From the NCBI GenBank assembly GCA_018242605.1, contig JAFEBP010000023.1, positions 1-64,000 on the forward strand: 64,000 nt of DNA, read 5' to 3'. Positions 60,158 to 64,000 of the stretch are shown piece by piece. This stretch comes from Planctomycetota bacterium. GTDB lineage: Bacteria > Planctomycetota > Phycisphaerae > Phycisphaerales > UBA1924. Made by a program: the position numbers and the translations under genes. Numbering within the stretch: the first letter of the stretch is position 1; each line of letters opens with the position of its first letter. Under the pieces are notes generated by a model. The model saw only the letters and a program-made list of their open reading frames with translations, searched no databases and had not been told where the DNA came from.

Positions 60158-63100
60158 ATGTCCGTACACACTCGGAGCCTTGAACGCCTGAAGCAATCGC
60201 GCCGGCCCCGGCGCCTCGCGGCTCTTGCCGGCGCAGCCCGCGACTTGACCAACCTGTTCGAAGCCCTGGAACAACGCCAACTCCTCAGCGTCGACTTCCT
60301 GAACTTCGGCCACCGGCTTGGCGATCCATCCGGCACGGCGGGCGACCGCTTCGGCTACGCGGTCGCCGCCGGCCCCGACATCATCGCCGTCGGCGCTTAC
60401 GCCGATGGCGCCGGGTCCGTTTCCCTTTTCCGAGCCGACACCGGCGAGCGGACCGGCTCGCTCCCCCTCCCCGCCAACGCCCTGGCCGGCAACCGATTCG
60501 GCATCTCTCTCGGACTCTCCGGCGACACCCTCATCGTCGGCATGGACGGTGACGACGACGCCCGTGGCGCCGACGTCGGCTCGGCATATCTCTACAGCGC
60601 CACGACCCGCACCCAGATCGCCCGGCTCACCGCGCCCGACGGCACCGCCGGCGACCGCTTCGGCCTCTCCGTCGCCATCAGCGGAAACTACGCCATCGTC
60701 GGCGCATTCCTCTCCGATGTCCCCGGCCACGGCGCCGATTCCGGCGCCGCGTACATCTTCAGCGCAACCACCGGCGCGTTCGTCGCCAAACTCACCGCCG
60801 CCGACGGACTCACCGGCGACTGGTTCGGCTACTCCGTCGCCATCGATGGCGACACCGCCGTCGTCGGCGCGGTGTACGACGACACCGGCGCCAACGGCGA
60901 TCAGGGATCCGCGTACGTCTTCAAGCGCTCCGGCGCCGCCTGGCCGCAGCAGATCAAGCTCACCGCCGCCGACGGAGCCGACAGCGACTGGCTCGGGATA
61001 TCCATCGCTGTCCGCGGCAACACCGTTGTCGCCGGCGCATCGCTCAACGACAGCCTGGGCAGCCAGTCGGGCGCCGCCTACGTGTTCAACGCCACCACCG
61101 GCACGCAGTCCAAGCTCCTCGCCCCCGACGGCGCGGCCAACGACCTCTTCGGCGCCGCCGTCGCGATCTGCGACGACTACATCGCCGTCGGCGCGTACAA
61201 CGACGACAGCCGCGCCGCCCACTCCGGCTCCGCGTACATCTTCCACACCCAGACCCGCGGGTACTTCGACAAACTCACCGCCCCCGACGGCGCCGCCGAG
61301 GACTACTTCGGCTACTCACTCGCGCTGAGCAACAGCACCCTGGTCGTCGGCGCGTACAACGCGCTCTCGGGCACCGGCTCCGCCTACACCTCCACCGTCA
61401 ACCGCTACAGCCCCTTCGGTCCCCAACTGCTCGATCCCACCGGCGCCCCGGGTGACGCGTTCTCCGGTCAAGCCGCCGTCGTCGATGGCGACACCGTCGC
61501 CGTGGGCGCGTACAACGACGGACCCGGGTCCGTCTACCTCTTCAGCGCCTCCACCGGCAGCCCGCTCGGGCAGTTGCCGTACTCCGGCAACGCGGGCGAT
61601 CGCTTCGGCCTCAGCGTCGGCATCTCCGGCGGAATCATCGTCGTCGGCGCCGACGGTCGCGACGATGCCCGCGGCCAGGAAGTCGGCGCCGCGTACCTCT
61701 TCAACGCCGCCACCCGCACGCTCCTCGCCACGCTCACCGCCCCCGACGGCCAGGCCGGCGACCGCTTCGGCCTGTCAGTCGCCATCAGCGGCAACCGTGT
61801 CATCGTCGGCGCGTTCGACGACGACGATCTGGGCGCCACCTCCGGCTCTGCCTACCTCTTCGACGCGTCCACGGGCGCGTTCATCGCCAAGCTCCGCGCG
61901 CCCGACGGCGCCGCCGGCGATTGGTTCGGCTACGCCGTCGACATCAGCGGACCCTCCGTCGTCGTGGGCGCCGTGTACGACGACGACCGGGGCGTCGATT
62001 CGGGTTCGGCCTACCTGTTCAACTCCGCCGACGGCTCCTACACCGGCCGGAAACTCCTCGCGGACGACGGCGCCTCGGGCGATCTCTTCGGCGGCGCAGT
62101 CTCCATCCGCGGCGACACCGTCGTCGTCGGCGCATACCAGGACGACCGCGTCATCGCCGGCGTCGACGCCGGCGCCGCGTACGTCTACAGCGCCGCCACC
62201 GGAGCCCAGCGCTTCAAGCTCACCGCGCCCGACGGCGCGACCGACGACAACTTCGGCGTCTCGGTCGCCGCGGGAGACGCGTTCATCCTCGTCGGCTCCT
62301 ACTACGACGACGACCGCGGCTCCGCGTCCGGCTCTGCCTACCTCTTCCACACCGGCAACGGCGAGTTCGCCAACAAGCTCGTCGCGCCCGACGGCGGCGC
62401 CAACCACTTCTTCGGCCGCGCCGTCTCGCAACAGGGCAGCACGGGCGTGGTCGGCGCGTCGGGCTGGACCGGCGGCGCCGGCGCCGCGTACACCATCCGC
62501 CTCGGAGAGCCCCCGTTCGCCGGGCCGGACCGCACGCCCATCCCGACGCAGACCACCACCAACGACCAGTACGGCTTCGCCGTCTCGCTCTCCGACACCG
62601 CCGCCCTCGTCGGCAGCCCTTTCAACGACGCTCGCGCCGCCGACGCCGGCGCCGCGTACCTGCTCGACCCCGCCACCGGCGCCACCATCGCCCGCATCCT
62701 CGCGCCCGACGGGCTGGCCAACGACCTCTTCGGCTCCTCGGTCGCCATCGACGGCGCCGCCGCCCTCGTCGCAAGCCCCGGCCACGACTCCCGCGGCAGC
62801 GAATCCGGCGCCGCGTACTTGTTCAACTCGTCCACCGGCGCGTACTCGGGCCTCAAACTGCTCGGGCCCGGCAGCACGACAAACGCCCAGTTCGGTTTCA
62901 GCGTGGCTCTCTCCGGCGGCATCGCCATCATCGGCAGCCCCGGCGACGCGTCCTTCGGCCGCGACAGCGGCGCCATCTACGCGTTCACCGCCTCTACCGG
63001 CGCGTTCAAGTTCAAGATCACCGCGCCCGATGGTTGGCAGGGTCACCGATTCGGCTCCGCCGTCGCCATCAGCGACGGGATCTTCGTTGTCGGCAGCCCG

Positions 63101-64000
63101 GGCGATGAAGCCGGGCTGGGCTTGCCCACCGGATCGGCCTACCTCTTCAACGCGACCTCCGGCGCATTCATCGCCAAACTCGTGGCGCCCGACCGCGCCG
63201 TGGGCGATCGGTTCGGTGAGTCTGTCGCCATCAGCAACGGCGTGGTCGTCGTCGGCAGCGCCCGCAACGACGGCGCGGGCGCCGACGCCGGTGCGGTGTA
63301 CCTCTTCGACGCCGCGACCGGCGCCTACCGCGCCAAGCTCACCGCGCCCGACGCCACCGCCGGCGCGCTCTTCGGGCAGAGCGTCTCGATCAACGGCGAC
63401 TACGCCGTCGTGGGCGCCCCCCAGTCGAGCGCCTCCGCCGTCGCGTCCGGCGCCGCGTATCTCTTTGACGTCAGGTCCGGCAACTTCGTGACCAGACTCT
63501 TCGCCGCGGACGGCGCCCCCGGCGACGTCTTCGGCCGCGCCGTGGCGATCAACGGCAACACCATCTGCATCGCCGCACCCCTCGACGACAACCTTGGCAC
63601 GACCTCCGGCTCGCTGTACGTCTGGGGCCCGCGCACCGTGAACGTCACCGCGCTGCCCGGCCTGAGCCCCTCGGGCGCCGTCCTTCCCGCCGGCGCTCCG
63701 ATCCAGGAGGGCGGCACCGCGCGATTCGTCTTCACCCGCACCGGGATGCTCAACCGCGCGCTCACCGTCTACTACAACGTCTCGGGCGAGGCCGACCCTT
63801 CCGACTTCCAGGGCGGAGCCCTCACCGACGGCTTCGTGGTATTCCCGATCGGCGTCTCATCGCGCCAGATCGACCTGCCCATCACCGCCGACAACCGCGC
63901 GGACCTTGAGAACCAGTTCATCAACGAGCGGATCATCATCTCGCTCGATACCGACCCGATCACCGCCGGCCAGCAGGGCAACCCCACCGGCGACCTCGTC
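60158..64000 (+). CDS. Giant LEPR-XLL protein with 21 FG-GAP blades and a Calx-beta-like domain (3' end missing)
   Basis: At least 1281 residues, open to the window edge. The N-terminus has a basic region and LFEALEQRQLLS, the LEPR-XLL motif thought to direct planctomycete surface proteins. Then come 21 consecutive FG-GAP-type blades of 45-57 residues, each with (G)DxFGxSVAI..G...VVGA..DD...G(S/A)AYLF....G....KL.APDG. The blades group into three sets of seven: about 60320-61440, 61446-62550 and 62552-63655. After blade 21 a Calx-beta-like domain starts (about 63660-64000, RFVFTRTG..LTVYYNVSGEA and DFQGG). FG-GAP blades make integrin-type propellers, so three seven-bladed propellers are predicted. 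Probably an adhesin or surface scaffold; the C-terminal sorting part is beyond the window. Confidence 0.9.
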   Translation, partial: MSVHTRSLERLKQSRRPRRLAALAGAARDLTNLFEALEQRQLLSVDFLNFGHRLGDPSGTAGDRFGYAVAAGPDIIAVGAYADGAGSVSLFRADTGERTGSLPLPANALAGNRFGISLGLSGDTLIVGMDGDDDARGADVGSAYLYSATTRTQIARLTAPDGTAGDRFGLSVAISGNYAIVGAFLSDVPGHGADSGAAYIFSATTGAFVAKLTAADGLTGDWFGYSVAIDGDTAVVGAVYDDTGANGDQGSAYVFKRSGAAWPQQIKLTAADGADSDWLGISIAVRGNTVVAGASLNDSLGSQSGAAYVFNATTGTQSKLLAPDGAANDLFGAAVAICDDYIAVGAYNDDSRAAHSGSAYIFHTQTRGYFDKLTAPDGAAEDYFGYSLALSNSTLVVGAYNALSGTGSAYTSTVNRYSPFGPQLLDPTGAPGDAFSGQAAVVDGDTVAVGAYNDGPGSVYLFSASTGSPLGQLPYSGNAGDRFGLSVGISGGIIVVGADGRDDARGQEVGAAYLFNAATRTLLATLTAPDGQAGDRFGLSVAISGNRVIVGAFDDDDLGATSGSAYLFDASTGAFIAKLRAPDGAAGDWFGYAVDISGPSVVVGAVYDDDRGVDSGSAYLFNSADGSYTGRKLLADDGASGDLFGGAVSIRGDTVVVGAYQDDRVIAGVDAGAAYVYSAATGAQRFKLTAPDGATDDNFGVSVAAGDAFILVGSYYDDDRGSASGSAYLFHTGNGEFANKLVAPDGGANHFFGRAVSQQGSTGVVGASGWTGGAGAAYTIRLGEPPFAGPDRTPIPTQTTTNDQYGFAVSLSDTAALVGSPFNDARAADAGAAYLLDPATGATIARILAPDGLANDLFGSSVAIDGAAALVASPGHDSRGSESGAAYLFNSSTGAYSGLKLLGPGSTTNAQFGFSVALSGGIAIIGSPGDASFGRDSGAIYAFTASTGAFKFKITAPDGWQGHRFGSAVAISDGIFVVGSPGDEAGLGLPTGSAYLFNATSGAFIAKLVAPDRAVGDRFGESVAISNGVVVVGSARNDGAGADAGAVYLFDAATGAYRAKLTAPDATAGALFGQSVSINGDYAVVGAPQSSASAVASGAAYLFDVRSGNFVTRLFAADGAPGDVFGRAVAINGNTICIAAPLDDNLGTTSGSLYVWGPRTVNVTALPGLSPSGAVLPAGAPIQEGGTARFVFTRTGMLNRALTVYYNVSGEADPSDFQGGALTDGFVVFPIGVSSRQIDLPITADNRADLENQFINERIIISLDTDPITAGQQGNPTGDLV
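60320..61440 (+). repeat. FG-GAP repeat set 1 (seven blades)
   Basis: First seven tandem blades. Blade 1 has GDRFGYAVAAG and a short GSVSLF ending, blade 2 has DDARG, blade 4 GDWFGYSVAI, blade 6 SAYIFHTQTR, blade 7 lacks the DD run and ends in a Pro-rich link. Each blade's position-specific marks recur in the second set. Confidence 0.85.
61446..62550 (+). repeat. FG-GAP repeat set 2 (seven blades)
   Basis: Second seven blades, matching set 1 blade by blade: blade 1 GSVYLF, blade 2 DDARG..ATRT, blade 4 GDWFGYAVDI, blade 6 SAYLFHTGNG, blade 7 without DD run and with a Pro-rich link. This indicates duplication of a whole propeller. Confidence 0.85.
62552..63655 (+). repeat. FG-GAP repeat set 3 (seven blades)
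   Basis: Third seven blades, more alike among themselves (ITAPDG, AKLVAPD, AKLTAPD), with VGSP in place of VGA in several. The position-specific marks of sets 1 and 2 are weaker, suggesting either an older copy or a separate amplification. It ends at YVWGPRTVNVTAL. Confidence 0.8.

Noticed and set aside
59846..60336. Minus-strand frames upstream of the propeller gene
   Set aside because: They overlap the propeller gene start and the promoter, have no ribosome site and no recognisable domain.
61452..63491. 679-codon Pro/Ser/Thr/Arg-rich open frame within the propeller gene
   Set aside because: Another frame of the same DNA; lacks a ribosome site and has no domain, while the blade frame has both a start signal and a clear repeat.
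60320..63655. Regular repeats that might suggest a CRISPR array or satellite DNA
   Set aside because: Period is about 160 bp, varies in sequence and preserves a reading frame; it encodes FG-GAP blades.

Overview
The window is very GC-rich (around 70 % by eye in most genes, not computed). It looks like chromosomal DNA of a planctomycete, most likely of the Phycisphaerae/Phycisphaerales type. The evidence is the LEPR-XLL sorting/anchor motif, C-terminal GC-type dockerin repeats, two pairs of a planctomycete-type ECF sigma factor with a transmembrane TPR Ser/Thr kinase, a MoxR-DUF58-VWA operon, a DUF-type small planctomycete protein next to efp, and many secreted proteins with VIFGQA/AQ-type signal peptides. 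Because of the GC content almost every gene has long antisense or out-of-frame open shadows. I chose real frames from recognisable domains, gene junctions and ribosome binding sites.

Layout. 1-1565: 3' part of ligA. 1588-4139 (minus): two tandem paralogous zinc-ribbon membrane proteins and an anchored esterase. 4667-10391: two convergent secreted proteins ending in the same dockerin-type repeat, with a terminator between them. 10542-13870 (minus): ECF sigma factor plus TPR kinase module 1. 14115-17450: collagen-like secreted protein and a secreted metzincin protease. 17603-21578 (minus): LacI regulator, WD40 protein, manA, FabZ-like dehydratase and an Hc1-like protein. 21712-28405: a BtuF-like protein, a GHL10-type glycoside hydrolase, two small minus-strand genes, a methyltransferase, a pseudopilin and an orphan ABC ATPase. 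28415-30948 (minus): HtrA with four PDZ domains and a small lipoprotein. 31118-32284: TPR membrane protein. 32488-34025 (minus): two enoyl-CoA hydratase paralogues.

34129-36995 is a lower-GC island holding two divergent genes. One is a fusion of an unknown N-terminal domain, an inositol-monophosphatase-type phosphatase and a phosphoribosyltransferase; the other is a HAD phosphatase. 37035-37820 (minus) encodes a glucose-1-phosphate cytidylyltransferase. 37893-41353 (minus) is sigma/kinase module 2.

41730-57969 is one long plus-strand run of eleven genes, mostly with overlapping or nearly touching ends: NHL-propeller lipoprotein, VWA membrane protein, MoxR ATPase, TPR/Ca-binding protein, two lipoproteins, DUF58 protein, second VWA protein, large membrane protein, ABC ATPase and a fused ABC-2 permease. 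It looks like a MoxR/Bat-type envelope system combined with an ABC exporter. The window closes with efp (minus), a small planctomycete gene, a DUF6265-like lipoprotein (minus) and the start of a giant LEPR-XLL protein made of 21 FG-GAP blades arranged as three sets of seven, followed by a Calx-beta-like domain that runs off the end.

I saw no rRNA, tRNA, CRISPR array, transposase or integrase. The strongest candidates for something undescribed are the IMPase-PRTase fusion with its divergent HAD partner, the envelope operon, and the 3x7 propeller protein.
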